Assembly (NCBI GenBank): GCA_947487835.1
Contig: CANKXX010000003.1
Location: forward strand, 434,001 to 498,000
Source: an uncultured Microbacteriaceae bacterium
GTDB taxonomy: Bacteria > Actinomycetota > Actinomycetes > Actinomycetales > Microbacteriaceae
Direction: 5' to 3'
DNA: 64,000 bases
The notes below the pieces were generated by a model. That model had not been told where the DNA came from and did not search any database. It was given only the letters and a program-made list of their open reading frames with translations. The position numbers and the translations under genes are program-made. This document shows positions 41,724-50,588 of the stretch, one piece after another. How positions within the stretch are numbered: the first letter of the stretch is position 1; every line of letters starts with the position of its first letter.

Positions 41724-42356
41724 ATGACCGACACCTCCGCGCCCGCCCCGTCCCTCACCGCCGTCGCCCTCGTCTGCAGCCTCAAGCCGTCGCCGGCGCA
41801 GTCCAGCACGCAGCTGCTGGCCGAGCAGCTGCTCACCGAGCTCGCCACGCACGGCGTGACCACCTCGTCCGTGCGCGTCGTCGACTTCGACGTGCGGCCG
41901 GGCGTGCTCGACGACATGGGCGACGGGGACCAGTGGCCGGAGCTCCGCCGCCGCGTCCTCGACGCGGACATCCTCGTGATGGCGACCCCGACATGGGTCG
42001 GCCACATGTCGAGCGTCGCGCACCGCGTGCTCGAGCGGCTGGACAACGAGCTGTCCGTGACCGACGACCAGGGCCGCCCCGGCCTGTACGACCGGGTGGC
42101 CGTCGCCGCCATCGTCGGCAACGAGGACGGCGCCCACCAGATCACCGCGGAGCTGTTCCAGGCCCTCAACGACCTCGGCTTCACCATCCCCGCCCAGGGC
42201 GCCACCTACTGGAACGGCGAGGCGATGCAGACCGTGAACTACATCGACCTCGAGTCGACGCCGGAGAAGGTCGCGGCGGCCACGAAGGCGGTCGCGGCCA
42301 ACGCCGTGCACCTCGCCGGCCTGCTGCGCCGGCACCCTCTCCCCGCCTCCTCCTGA
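41724..42356 (+). CDS. NADPH-dependent FMN reductase / flavodoxin-like protein
   Basis: This 210-residue protein has the flavodoxin-like reductase fold: an N-terminal strand ([20 protein letters not shown]) that binds FMN phosphate and [12 protein letters not shown] for the flavin ring. It may be an NAD(P)H-dependent FMN reductase or quinone reductase. The ATG at 41724 follows GAGACT (41712-41717) by 6 nt, so it is probably leaderless. It is divergent from hemE. Confidence 0.82.
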   Translation: MTDTSAPAPSLTAVALVCSLKPSPAQSSTQLLAEQLLTELATHGVTTSSVRVVDFDVRPGVLDDMGDGDQWPELRRRVLDADILVMATPTWVGHMSSVAHRVLERLDNELSVTDDQGRPGLYDRVAVAAIVGNEDGAHQITAELFQALNDLGFTIPAQGATYWNGEAMQTVNYIDLESTPEKVAAATKAVAANAVHLAGLLRRHPLPASS

Positions 42357-42407
42357 GGACTAGCATGGCTCTCGTCATCCCGTCGCGTACGTCCGGGAGG
42401 TGCGGGC

Positions 42408-42932
42408 ATGGTCCAGGTTCGTGTCATCGGCATTGCGGTCGATCCGGGCGCGCAGCCGCTCATCCTGCTGAAGCCCCTCACCGACGAGGCCGGCGGCGGG
42501 CGGATGCTGCCGATCTGGATCGGGCCGCAGGAGGCCACGTCTATCTTCATCGCCATCGAGGGTGCCGAAGCGCCGCGGCCGCTGGCGCATGACCTGATGA
42601 AGAGCCTGCTCGAGGCGCTCGACGCACAGGTCGAGCGCGTCGACGTCACGCGCATCGAGGAGGGCACCTTCTACGCGGAGATCACGCTGCTCACGCCCTC
42701 CGGCACCCGCATCCTCGACTCCCGGCCGTCGGACGCGATCGCCCTTGCCGCCCGCGTCGACGCGCCGATCTGGGTCGCGGACGACGTGCTCGAGGACGCG
42801 GGCATCCCGGACGAGGCCGTCGAGGGACGGGACCGGGATGCCGCCGATGCCGAGTCGGCGGCCGACGAGGCCAAGCTCGACGAGTTCAAGCGGTTCCTGG
42901 ACGAGGTCGACCCGGACGACTTCCAGGGCTGA
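42408..42932 (+). CDS. Bifunctional nuclease family protein (DUF151)
   Basis: This 174-residue protein has the DUF151 core: LPIWIGPQEATSIFIAIEG, PLAHDLMKSLLEAL and SRPSDAIALAARVDAPIWV. The C-terminal 45 residues are acidic, which is common in actinobacterial members. Plant homologues have been reported with RNase and DNase activity; the bacterial role is unclear. GGGAGGTG lies before the ATG. Confidence 0.92.
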   Translation: MVQVRVIGIAVDPGAQPLILLKPLTDEAGGGRMLPIWIGPQEATSIFIAIEGAEAPRPLAHDLMKSLLEALDAQVERVDVTRIEEGTFYAEITLLTPSGTRILDSRPSDAIALAARVDAPIWVADDVLEDAGIPDEAVEGRDRDAADAESAADEAKLDEFKRFLDEVDPDDFQG

Positions 42933-42997
42933 GCGCCCGTCCCCCTCCCGTCACGTGGATGGGAACGGCTCTCAGGGAGTTTCCGTAGACTCTCGGG

Positions 42998-44311
42998 GTG
43001 CTTGTGTGTCTAACGGCGAGTCATCGAAACGCCCCCTTCGAGCTTCTCGAGAAGCTGTCCACGGGCGCGTCGACCGTTGCCGAGACCCTCGTGCGCGACA
43101 AGGACGCGGTCACGGGCGCCGTCGTGCTCGCCACCTGCAACCGCTTCGAGGCCTACCTCGACGTCGACGAGCCCCGCGTGGGCGACCGCTCGGCCGGCGT
43201 GGACGCCGTGCTCGACGTCGTCGGCAAGGCCTCCGGCATCCCCGCGTCCGAGCTGCGTGACCGCGTAGCCGTGATCGGCGGCGACGCCGTGGTCGAGCAC
43301 CTCTTCGCCGTGTCGTCCGGACTCGAGTCCGTCGTGGTCGGCGAGGGCGAGATCGCGGGTCAGGTCCGCCGCGCCCTCGAGAAGGCCCGCGCGGAGGGCA
43401 CGACGAGCAGTGACCTCGAGCGCCTGTTCCAGACCGCGTCGCACACGTCCCGCGGCGTCAAGAGCCGCACCGGCCTCGGCAGCGCCGGCCGGTCGATGGT
43501 GCGCCTCGCGCTCGACCTCGCCGAGAGCCGCCTGAAGGACTGGGCCGACCTGAGGGTCCTCCTCATCGGCACGGGCGCATACGCCGGCGCCAGCCTCAAG
43601 GCCCTGCGCGACCGCGGGGTCGGCGACGTCACCGTCTACTCCCCCTCCGGCCGCGCGCACCGCTTCGCCACCCGGGAGGGCGTCGAGGCCGTGATGGCGG
43701 ACGGCTACCTCGCCGCGATCGCCGAGTCCGACCTGATCGTGACCTGCAGCACCTCCTCGGACTACGTGCTCACCGCCGCCCAGATCGCCGAGAGCCGCGC
43801 GTTGCGCGCGGACGTGGCGTCCCGCCAGATGGTCATCGACCTCGGCCTCCCGCGCAACGTCGACCCGGCCGTCACGGGCACCCGCGGGGTCCAGCTTCTC
43901 GACCTCGAGACGATCTCCCTGCACGCCCCGCTCACGGAGCTGAACGCGGCGGACGATGCCCGCCAGATCGTCGACGCCGCGGCCGAGGAGTTCCGGGCCG
44001 CGAACGCGGAGGCCGCCGTGAAGCCCGCCGTGGTCGCCCTGCGCAGCCACCTCTTCGGCGTCCTCGACGCCGAGATCGAGCGCGCCAGGGCCCGCGGCGA
44101 CTCGAGCGACCGCACCGAGGCGGCGCTGCGCCATCTCGTGGGGGTGCTCGTGCACACCCCGTCCGTGCGGGCGAGGGAGCTGGCCCGGTCCGGCGACGGC
44201 GACCGATTCGTCGACGCCGTCAACACGCTGTTCGGGCTCGATGCCCCCTCCGTCGCCGACGCCCCGGCCGCGCCGGTCCGCCGCGTCGACGAAGAGGGCG
44301 CCGCCTCGTGA
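42998..44311 (+). CDS. hemA: Glutamyl-tRNA reductase
   Basis: This 437-residue enzyme reduces glutamyl-tRNA to glutamate-1-semialdehyde, the first committed step of heme synthesis. The catalytic cysteine is Cys47 in ATCNRFEAY, and the NADPH domain contains [16 protein letters not shown] 42998 follows TAGACT (42986-42991) by 6 nt, so a leaderless mRNA is likely. The last 4 nt overlap a GNAT gene. It is divergent from hemE, so the heme genes form two facing transcription units. Confidence 0.96.
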   Translation: MLVCLTASHRNAPFELLEKLSTGASTVAETLVRDKDAVTGAVVLATCNRFEAYLDVDEPRVGDRSAGVDAVLDVVGKASGIPASELRDRVAVIGGDAVVEHLFAVSSGLESVVVGEGEIAGQVRRALEKARAEGTTSSDLERLFQTASHTSRGVKSRTGLGSAGRSMVRLALDLAESRLKDWADLRVLLIGTGAYAGASLKALRDRGVGDVTVYSPSGRAHRFATREGVEAVMADGYLAAIAESDLIVTCSTSSDYVLTAAQIAESRALRADVASRQMVIDLGLPRNVDPAVTGTRGVQLLDLETISLHAPLTELNAADDARQIVDAAAEEFRAANAEAAVKPAVVALRSHLFGVLDAEIERARARGDSSDRTEAALRHLVGVLVHTPSVRARELARSGDGDRFVDAVNTLFGLDAPSVADAPAAPVRRVDEEGAAS

Positions 44312-44946
44312 AGCCCCGGTTCCTGCGGGGCCGCCGTATCGCGACGCCCCTCGTCCTCACGGAGCCGATCCGCACCGAGCGCCTGATCCTGCGGCCGTAC
44401 ACCGCGGCCGACCTCGACGACTACGCCGCGATCCAGGGCAACGAAGAGGTCGTGCGGTACATGTTCTGGCCGCTGCGGAGCCGCGAGGAGTCGGCGAAGC
44501 ACCTCGCCAAGCGGCGCAGGCAGAAGCGCCTGGAGCAGAACGGCGACTTCCTGGGGCTGGCCATCGAGCTGCCCAGCGCCCCGAGCCTCAACCCGCGCGC
44601 CGACAGCGGCCGGGTCATCGGCGACGCCTCCCTGCTGCTGCGCAGCGTGGGGAACCGGCAGGCGGAGATCGGCTGGGTCCTGCACCCCGACTTCGGCGGC
44701 AAGGGGTACGCGACCGAGGCGAGCAGGGCCATGCTCGATCTCGCCTTCGGGCGCCTCGGCGCCCACCGCGTCGTCGCGCAGCTCGATGCCCGCAACACGG
44801 CATCCGCGGCCATGGCGGAGCGCCTGGGGATGCGGCGCGAGGCGCTGTTCCGCCACGACATGTGGTTCAAGGGAGCCTGGGGCGACAGCCTGTATTACGC
44901 CATACTCGATGAGGAGTGGGCGGCCAATCCGCTGTCGGCACGCTGA
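44308..44946 (+). CDS. GNAT-family N-acetyltransferase
   Basis: This 212-residue protein belongs to the RimJ-like GNAT group: [17 protein letters not shown] at the start, [20 protein letters not shown] as the acetyl-CoA loop, and [13 protein letters not shown] near the end. Substrate is unknown. GTG overlaps the hemA stop (GTGA). A second GNAT gene follows 21 nt later. Confidence 0.88.
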   Translation: MKPRFLRGRRIATPLVLTEPIRTERLILRPYTAADLDDYAAIQGNEEVVRYMFWPLRSREESAKHLAKRRRQKRLEQNGDFLGLAIELPSAPSLNPRADSGRVIGDASLLLRSVGNRQAEIGWVLHPDFGGKGYATEASRAMLDLAFGRLGAHRVVAQLDARNTASAAMAERLGMRREALFRHDMWFKGAWGDSLYYAILDEEWAANPLSAR

Positions 44947-44967
44947 TTCCTAAGGGGGACACACCTC

Positions 44968-45582
44968 ATGGGCTTCACCGAGCAGCCGTTGCGCGCCGTC
45001 GAGGTGCGCGGACCGCTGATGACCGAGCGCCTGGCGCTTCGGCCTTTCGAGACGGATGACCTCGCGGACGTCGTGCGCTACGAGGCGTCGCCCGAGATCG
45101 CGGAGTGCACGCTGCGGGAGCCCCGCGCCGCGGAGGAGGTGGCCCGGGCGCTCGCCGAGCGCATCCGCAACGTGCGGCTCGAGCGGTCGGGCGACCGTCT
45201 CGACCTGGCCATCGACCTGCCCGGCATCGGCGACGGGCTGTCCGGCGTCATCGGCGAGATCTCGCTCGAGCTCGTCGACCTGCGGGACCGCCAGGGCCGG
45301 CTGACCTGCGTCGTCCGGCCCGACGCGAGCGGCGAGGGCTACGGCCTCGAGGCCGCGAGCCGCATGCTCGAGGTCGCGTTCTCGGAGATCGGCATGCACC
45401 GGGTCAGCACCCGGTTCGACTCGCGCTGCACGGGCGCCGCCGCGCTCGCCACCCGCCTCGGGATGCGGCACGAGGGCCGGCTGGTTCACGACCAGCGCGT
45501 CGGCGAGCGCTGGGCGGACACGGACATCTTCGGCATCCTCGATGTCGAGTGGGCAGCGAGGAAGAGCATCGACGGACTATGA
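44968..45582 (+). CDS. GNAT-family N-acetyltransferase, paralogue of the preceding gene
   Basis: This 204-residue protein has the same layout (MTERLALRPFETDDLADV, VRPDASGEGYGLEAASRML, GAAALATRLGMRHEG). The acetyl-CoA loop lacks the usual Q/R-x-x-G-x-G/A spacing of the neighbour (GEGYG), so the binding may be weaker. It likely arose by duplication. ATG overlap couples it to the NUDIX gene. Confidence 0.85.
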   Translation: MGFTEQPLRAVEVRGPLMTERLALRPFETDDLADVVRYEASPEIAECTLREPRAAEEVARALAERIRNVRLERSGDRLDLAIDLPGIGDGLSGVIGEISLELVDLRDRQGRLTCVVRPDASGEGYGLEAASRMLEVAFSEIGMHRVSTRFDSRCTGAAALATRLGMRHEGRLVHDQRVGERWADTDIFGILDVEWAARKSIDGL

Positions 45583-46010
45583 CCGAGAGCATGACGGCAC
45601 GGCCCATCACCCAGCGCCCCATCCGCGTCGTGGCGCTCGCCCTCCTGCGGGATCGGCGGGTGCTCATGGTCGTGGCGCGCGGCCGGGACGTGCTGTATCT
45701 GCCGGGCGGCAAGATCGACCCCGGCGAGTCGGCCCGGAAGGCGTTGCTGCGGGAGTGTCGCGAGGAGCTCGGCGTCGGCCTGGACGAGACCACGATCGAG
45801 GACATGTTCACCGTCCTCGTCCAGGCGCACGGAGAGCCCGACGGCCGCCTCGTCAGCATGACCGTGTACCGGGCAGAGACCCCGGACGAGCCGCGCGCGT
45901 CAGGCGAGATCGACTCCCTGCACTGGGTGACCTCCGCGGACGCCCACCGCTGCCCGCCCGCGGGCGTCGACACGCTGGAGCGCCTGAGGGACCTCGACCT
46001 CATCGACTGA
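45579..46010 (+). CDS. NUDIX hydrolase
   Basis: This 143-residue protein has the NUDIX box GGKIDPGESARKALLRECRE followed by ELG, matching GX5EX7REUXEEXGU. It hydrolyses a nucleoside diphosphate linked to another group; similar proteins include MutT-like sanitising enzymes. ATG overlaps the second GNAT stop (ATGA), so the GNAT pair and NUDIX form one unit behind hemA. Confidence 0.9.
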   Translation: MTESMTARPITQRPIRVVALALLRDRRVLMVVARGRDVLYLPGGKIDPGESARKALLRECREELGVGLDETTIEDMFTVLVQAHGEPDGRLVSMTVYRAETPDEPRASGEIDSLHWVTSADAHRCPPAGVDTLERLRDLDLID

Positions 46011-46033
46011 CCGGGGATGGTGTGTGCCGCTAT

Positions 46034-46086
46034 ACGGTCGCTGAGCCCGTACGGTCGCTGAGCCGCCACGGTCGCTGATCCCGTAC
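46034..46086. repeat. 17-bp tandem repeat, three units
   Basis: ACGGTCGCTGA begins at 46034, 46051 and 46068, exactly 17 bp apart, with GCCCGT- and GCCGCC-type spacers. The sequence is related to the GTCCCTGAGCC part of family 4. It lies in the gap between the NUDIX gene and the convergent dehydrogenase gene. Confidence 0.72.
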
Positions 46087-46107
46087 CCGCGGCTCCCGCG
46101 CCCATCG

Positions 46108-46905
46108 CTACATGGGGGTGCCGAGGTCGTGCTGGGTGAAGGTGCTGCCGAGGCGGGCCGTCTCCGGATCGTCGACCGACTGGTCGTCCTCGTCGACCTC
46201 GCCCGCGAACCGTTCGGCGTCCTCCTGCGGATAGAAGCCGATCGCGTGCCCCGCTTCCGCGCTCGCGGTGCGCCGGGTGTTGTTGGAGATGCCCCACACG
46301 ATGTGGTGGCCGGGCTCCGTCAGGGCTCCGGCCGCCTCGACCAGCAGGGCCATATCGGACGGCGCCAGCCACGTGTACAGGCCGATTCCGCCGCTCGGCC
46401 GCTCGCCGAAGTTCGCGATGCGGGCGGAGACGATGCTCATGCCGAAGCGGTCGACGTACAGGCTGCCGAGCGCCTCCATGGCGGCCTTGCTCACTCCGTA
46501 GTAGGTGTCGGGACGCGGCAGCAGCACGGCCGTGCGACCCGCGTCGGCGAGCGTGTGGAAGCCGACGGCGTGGATCGAGCTGGCCAGCAGCACGCGCGTC
46601 ACCCCGGCCCGGCGGGCGGACTCGAGCACGTTGCGGGTGTCGGTGATGTTTACCTCGTCGATGTCCTCCCAGGCCTGCTCGTTCGGGATGCCGCCGAGAT
46701 GCACGACGAGGTCGGCACCCTGGAACACCCGCTCGAGCGCGTCGGTGTCGGCGAGGTCGGCGGTCGTCCACTCCTCCCCCGCACCGACGGGGCTCTCCGG
46801 CTCGACGACGTCCGTCAGGCGGAGGGTGCGGCCCTCGGCGGCGAGCAACGGTCGGGTGGCGGTGCCGATCGTGCCGGCCGCTCCGGTGATGACGACGGTG
46901 TTCAT
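46108..46905 (-). CDS. NAD-dependent epimerase/dehydratase, uronate-dehydrogenase-like
   Basis: This 265-residue short-chain dehydrogenase has the Rossmann loop GAAGTIGTATR and the catalytic YYGVSK motif with Tyr-x3-Lys, preceded by SSIHAVGF that is typical for uronate dehydrogenases. The expected reaction oxidises a hexuronate to an aldarolactone. The ATG at 46905 follows TAGCGT (46912-46917, minus strand) by 6 nt: probably leaderless. It is a single gene with no uronate catabolic neighbours. Confidence 0.83.
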   Translation of the reverse strand: MNTVVITGAAGTIGTATRPLLAAEGRTLRLTDVVEPESPVGAGEEWTTADLADTDALERVFQGADLVVHLGGIPNEQAWEDIDEVNITDTRNVLESARRAGVTRVLLASSIHAVGFHTLADAGRTAVLLPRPDTYYGVSKAAMEALGSLYVDRFGMSIVSARIANFGERPSGGIGLYTWLAPSDMALLVEAAGALTEPGHHIVWGISNNTRRTASAEAGHAIGFYPQEDAERFAGEVDEDDQSVDDPETARLGSTFTQHDLGTPM

Positions 46906-46955
46906 GCAAAAACGCTACCCGCGACCCCGCTCCGTTGTCCCGCCTGTCACCCCAC

Positions 46956-47068
46956 GCAACTCAGCAGACCCCCCGGGCCAGCCCACGCGATTCAGCAGAC
47001 GATGGCCGACACGCCGCAGCCGAGGACTGGGGAACGGCGTGTCGGCCGGAATCTGCTGAATTGCGTCG
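46956..47068. repeat. Palindromic repeat family 2, complete copy
   Basis: ATTCAGCAGA (46990-46999) pairs with TCTGCTGAAT (47052-47061), and GGCCGACACGCCG (47004-47016) pairs with CGGCGTGTCGGCC (47035-47047), a perfect 13-bp inner stem. An extra half copy CAACTCAGCAGACC lies at 46968. The element lies between two minus-strand genes. Confidence 0.9.
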
Positions 47069-47137
47069 AAGGCGGGATGCGGAACCGGGATGCGGAACTG
47101 GGACCGAGGACCCGTCCATCACCCCCACCACCCATAC

Positions 47138-49135
47138 TCACCAGATGCGGACGCGCTCCTCCTCGGGCAGCCACAGGGCGTCCGACTCGGTCACGTCGAA
47201 CGCCGCGTAGAACTCGTCGATGTTGCGCACGATCTGGTTGCAGCGGAACTCGTTGGGCGAGTGCGGGTCGATGGCGAGCAGCCGGCGGGCCTCCTCGTCG
47301 CGGATCTTCAGCTGCCAGGCCTGGGCCCAGGAGAGGAAGAAGCGCTGCGCTCCGCTCAGCCCGTCGATCTCCGGCGGCTCCTGGCCGTCCAGCGAGATGA
47401 GGTAGGCCTTCCACGCGATCGAGAGGCCGCCGAGGTCGCCGATGTTCTCGCCGATCGTGAGCGCGCCGTTGACCGTGCTGTCCGGCACCTGCGCGGGCGC
47501 GAGGGCGTTGAACTGCTCGATGAGCGAGGCGGTGCGCGCCTCGAACGCGGCGCGGTCCTCCTCGGTCCACCAGTCCGTCAGCCGGCCGTCGCCGTCGTAC
47601 TTCGAGCCCTGGTCGTCGAAGCCGTGCCCGATCTCGTGGCCGATGACCGCGCCGATGCCGCCGTAGTTCGCCGCGTCGTCGCGCGTCACGTCGAAGAACG
47701 GGAACTGCAGGATGGCGGCGGGGAAGACGATCTCGTTGAAGCCGGGGTTGTAGTACGCGTTCACCGTCTGCGGGGTCATGAACCACTCGTCGCGGTCGAG
47801 CGGCTGGCCGATCTTGGCGAGCTCGCGCCGGAACTCGAACTCGGCCGCCGCCCTGGCGTTGCCGACGAGGTCGGTCGGATCCACCTCGAGATCGCTGTAG
47901 TCGCGCCACTTCACGGGGTAGCCGATCTTGGGGGTGAACCGCTCGAGCTTCTCGAGCGCCCGCCCGCGGGTCTCGTCCGTCATCCAGTCCAGCGACTGGA
48001 TGGATGCGCGGTACGCCTTCACCAGGTTCTCGACGAGCACGTCCATGCTCTGCTTCGCGGCGGGCGGGAAGTGTCGCTCCACGTAGATGCGGCCGACGGC
48101 CTCGCCCATCGCGCCCTCGACGAGGGAGACGCCGCGCTTCCAGCGGGCGCGCTGCACGGGGGTGCCGGTGAGGGTGCGGCCGTAGAAGTCGAAGTTCGCC
48201 TCCACGAAGGGCGCGGACAGGAGCGACGCGTTCGAGCGGATGACCTGCCACTCCAGCCAGTGCTTCCACGCCGCGAGGCGGTCCTCGGAGAGCAGCCGGC
48301 CGAGCCCGCTGAGGAAGCTCGGCTCGCGCAGCACCACCTCGTCGAATGCGCCGGCCGGCACGCTGAGCGCCGCGAGCCAGGAGTCGAGCAGGGCGGGCGC
48401 CGGCGTGGTCGAGCCGTGCGGGGCGGTGCCGGCGAGCGCGGCCACGTCGGTCCAGGGCAGCAGGTTGTAGGTCGCCTCGCTGTCGCGGGTCTTCACGTTG
48501 TCCCAGTGGTTCGACGCAATGTCGGTCTCGAGGTCGAAGACGAGCGCCGCCCGGGAACCGGGGTCGGACAGGCCGGCGAGTCCGAACATCTTCTCGAGGA
48601 AGGAGCGGTAGGCCGTGCGGATCGGCGCGAACTTCTCCTCGCGGTAGTACGACTCGTCGGGCAGGCCGATGCCACCCTGGTCGAGCTGCACGATGTAGCG
48701 CTCGGGGTTGCCCGGGTCGTTGTCCACGAAGACGCCGAGGAAGCCGCTCACGTTGGCCCGCTCCAGCACGCCGAGGGTCGAGAGCAGCTCGGGGATGCTG
48801 CCGACCGCGGCGGCCTGCGCCAGCTGGTCCCGGATGGGCGTCGCGCCGAGCGCGTCGATGCGGTCCTCGTCCAGGAAGCTCGAGTACAGGTCGCCGACCT
48901 TGCGCTGCTCGGTCGCCGGCTCGGCCTCCTGAGCCTCCTCGATGATCTGGCGCACGGCCTTCTCCGCCTCCTCGGCCAGCAGGATAAAGGAGCCGTAGCG
49001 CGCCTTGTCCTCCGGTATCTCGGTCCGGGCGATCCATCTGCCGTTCACGTGCCGGAACAGGTCGTCCTGCGGTCGCACCGACTCGTCGAGCTCGTCGGTG
49101 AGGATGCCGGAGGTCAGGGGGGCTTCAACGCTCAT
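47138..49135 (-). CDS. M13-family zinc metallopeptidase (neprilysin-like)
   Basis: This 665-residue peptidase has the zinc motif HEIGH at residues 500-504 and the third ligand Glu563 in GENIGDLGG. NAYYNPGFNEIVFP upstream is typical of the family. No signal peptide or membrane helix is seen, unlike eukaryotic relatives; actinobacterial members such as the Mycobacterium zinc metalloprotease are similar in size. It cleaves short peptides. TAGGCT (49144-49149, minus strand) lies 8 nt before the ATG. Confidence 0.95.
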   Translation of the reverse strand: MSVEAPLTSGILTDELDESVRPQDDLFRHVNGRWIARTEIPEDKARYGSFILLAEEAEKAVRQIIEEAQEAEPATEQRKVGDLYSSFLDEDRIDALGATPIRDQLAQAAAVGSIPELLSTLGVLERANVSGFLGVFVDNDPGNPERYIVQLDQGGIGLPDESYYREEKFAPIRTAYRSFLEKMFGLAGLSDPGSRAALVFDLETDIASNHWDNVKTRDSEATYNLLPWTDVAALAGTAPHGSTTPAPALLDSWLAALSVPAGAFDEVVLREPSFLSGLGRLLSEDRLAAWKHWLEWQVIRSNASLLSAPFVEANFDFYGRTLTGTPVQRARWKRGVSLVEGAMGEAVGRIYVERHFPPAAKQSMDVLVENLVKAYRASIQSLDWMTDETRGRALEKLERFTPKIGYPVKWRDYSDLEVDPTDLVGNARAAAEFEFRRELAKIGQPLDRDEWFMTPQTVNAYYNPGFNEIVFPAAILQFPFFDVTRDDAANYGGIGAVIGHEIGHGFDDQGSKYDGDGRLTDWWTEEDRAAFEARTASLIEQFNALAPAQVPDSTVNGALTIGENIGDLGGLSIAWKAYLISLDGQEPPEIDGLSGAQRFFLSWAQAWQLKIRDEEARRLLAIDPHSPNEFRCNQIVRNIDEFYAAFDVTESDALWLPEEERVRIW

Positions 49136-49245
49136 GACACCCGAGCCTAACGCCGCGGACGCCCGCGAAACATGGACGCAATGTGCGCTCCACTACGCTT
49201 CACCGGGGCGTCACGGGGCGCCCGCGGGATCGGAGACGGATCGAC

Positions 49246-50514
49246 ATGGCGCTTGGCCCCTGGACCCTTCACGGCGACGGCAAGAACATCGACGCGAGCA
49301 CCATCGTGCGGCCGGAGGAGCGGCTGACCTGGGGCCGCACCGTCGGGCTCGGCATGCAGCACGTCGTCGCCATGTTCGGTGCGACGTTCCTGGTGCCGAT
49401 CCTCACCGAGTTCCCGCCGTCGACGACCCTGCTGTTCTCGGGCATCGGCACGATCCTCTTCCTGCTCATCACCAAGAACCGGCTGCCCAGCTACCTCGGC
49501 TCGTCGTTCGCGTTCATCGCGCCCATCACCGGCGCGACCGCGGCCGAGGGCATGGGCAGCGCGCTCGCCGGCATCCTCTCGGTAGGCATCCTGCTCGCGA
49601 TCATCGGCGCCATCGTGCAGCTCACCGGAACGGCGTGGATCGACGCGCTCATGCCGCCCGTGGTCGCCGGTGCCATCGTGGCCCTGATCGGGCTGAACCT
49701 CGCGCCCGCGGCGAAGAACAACTTCCAGCAGGCACCCGGCACCGCGGTCATCACGCTCGCGGCGGTGATCCTCTCGACCGTGCTGTTCCGCGGCCTGCTC
49801 GCGCGGCTCTCCATCGTGATCGGCGTCGTCGTGGGCTACGTCTTCGCCGTCCTCGTCGGCGAGGTGAAGTTCGATGCCGTCGGCGATGCGGCCTGGGTCG
49901 GCCTGCCCACCTTCACGACGCCGGAGTTCGGCCCCGGTTTCTGGACGATCCTGCCGGCGTTCCTCCCCGTCGTGCTCGTGCTCGTGGCCGAGAACGTCGG
50001 GCACATCCGCGGCGTCGCCCAGCTGACCGACCCCGGCGTCAACCGGCTCACCGGCCGCGCCCTGCTCGCGGACGGCATCGCCACCACCATCGCCGGTCTC
50101 GGCGGCGGCTCCGGCACCACGACCTACGGCGAGAACATCGGCGTCATGGCGGCGACCCGCGTCTACTCGACGGCCGCCTACTGGGTGGCGGGCGTGTTCG
50201 CCGTGCTGCTCGGCCTCTCCCCGAAGGTCGGCGCCGTCATCAACACCATCCCGGCGGGCGTGCTCGGCGGCGTCACGACCGCCCTGTACGGCCTGATCGG
50301 CATCATCGGCGTGAAGATCTGGCTCGACAACCGCGTCGACTTCTCCCGCCCGGTGAACCAGCTGACCGCCGCCACGGCGCTCATCATCGGCATCGCGGAC
50401 TTCACGTTCAACGCGGGCACGCTCTCCTTCAACGGCATCGCGCTCGGCACTATCGCGGCCATCGTGATCTACCACGTGATGAGCGCGATCGCGCGAGTGC
50501 GCGGCACCCTCTAG
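49246..50514 (+). CDS. NCS2 nucleobase:cation symporter (uracil/xanthine permease family)
   Basis: This 422-residue membrane protein has the NCS2 signatures GMQHVVAMFGATFLVP, AENVGH and GGSGTTTYGENIGV, the last holding the substrate-binding region. It is closer to uracil permeases (UraA/RutG) than to purine ones by these motifs. TACGCT (49195-49200) may be its -10, and GGAGA lies before the ATG. A perfect hairpin follows the stop. Confidence 0.92.
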   Translation: MALGPWTLHGDGKNIDASTIVRPEERLTWGRTVGLGMQHVVAMFGATFLVPILTEFPPSTTLLFSGIGTILFLLITKNRLPSYLGSSFAFIAPITGATAAEGMGSALAGILSVGILLAIIGAIVQLTGTAWIDALMPPVVAGAIVALIGLNLAPAAKNNFQQAPGTAVITLAAVILSTVLFRGLLARLSIVIGVVVGYVFAVLVGEVKFDAVGDAAWVGLPTFTTPEFGPGFWTILPAFLPVVLVLVAENVGHIRGVAQLTDPGVNRLTGRALLADGIATTIAGLGGGSGTTTYGENIGVMAATRVYSTAAYWVAGVFAVLLGLSPKVGAVINTIPAGVLGGVTTALYGLIGIIGVKIWLDNRVDFSRPVNQLTAATALIIGIADFTFNAGTLSFNGIALGTIAAIVIYHVMSAIARVRGTL

Positions 50515-50536
50515 CGCCGCATCCCGTCGAACGGAG

Positions 50537-50570
50537 AGAGGGCCGGCACCCGACGGGGTGCCGGCCCTCT
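50537..50570. terminator. Terminator hairpin after the NCS2 permease
   Basis: AGAGGGCCGGCACC (50537-50550) and GGTGCCGGCCCTCT (50557-50570) form a perfect 14-bp stem with a 6-nt loop, followed by TCGCCG. It sits between convergent genes and can serve both. Confidence 0.88.
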
Positions 50571-50588
50571 TCGCCGTCGTGCGGGCCG

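Noticed and set aside
44968-45582. Second GNAT gene as a pseudogene because of its altered acetyl-CoA loop
   Set aside because: The frame is intact, the length matches the paralogue, and it is coupled to the next gene; sequence divergence alone is not decay.
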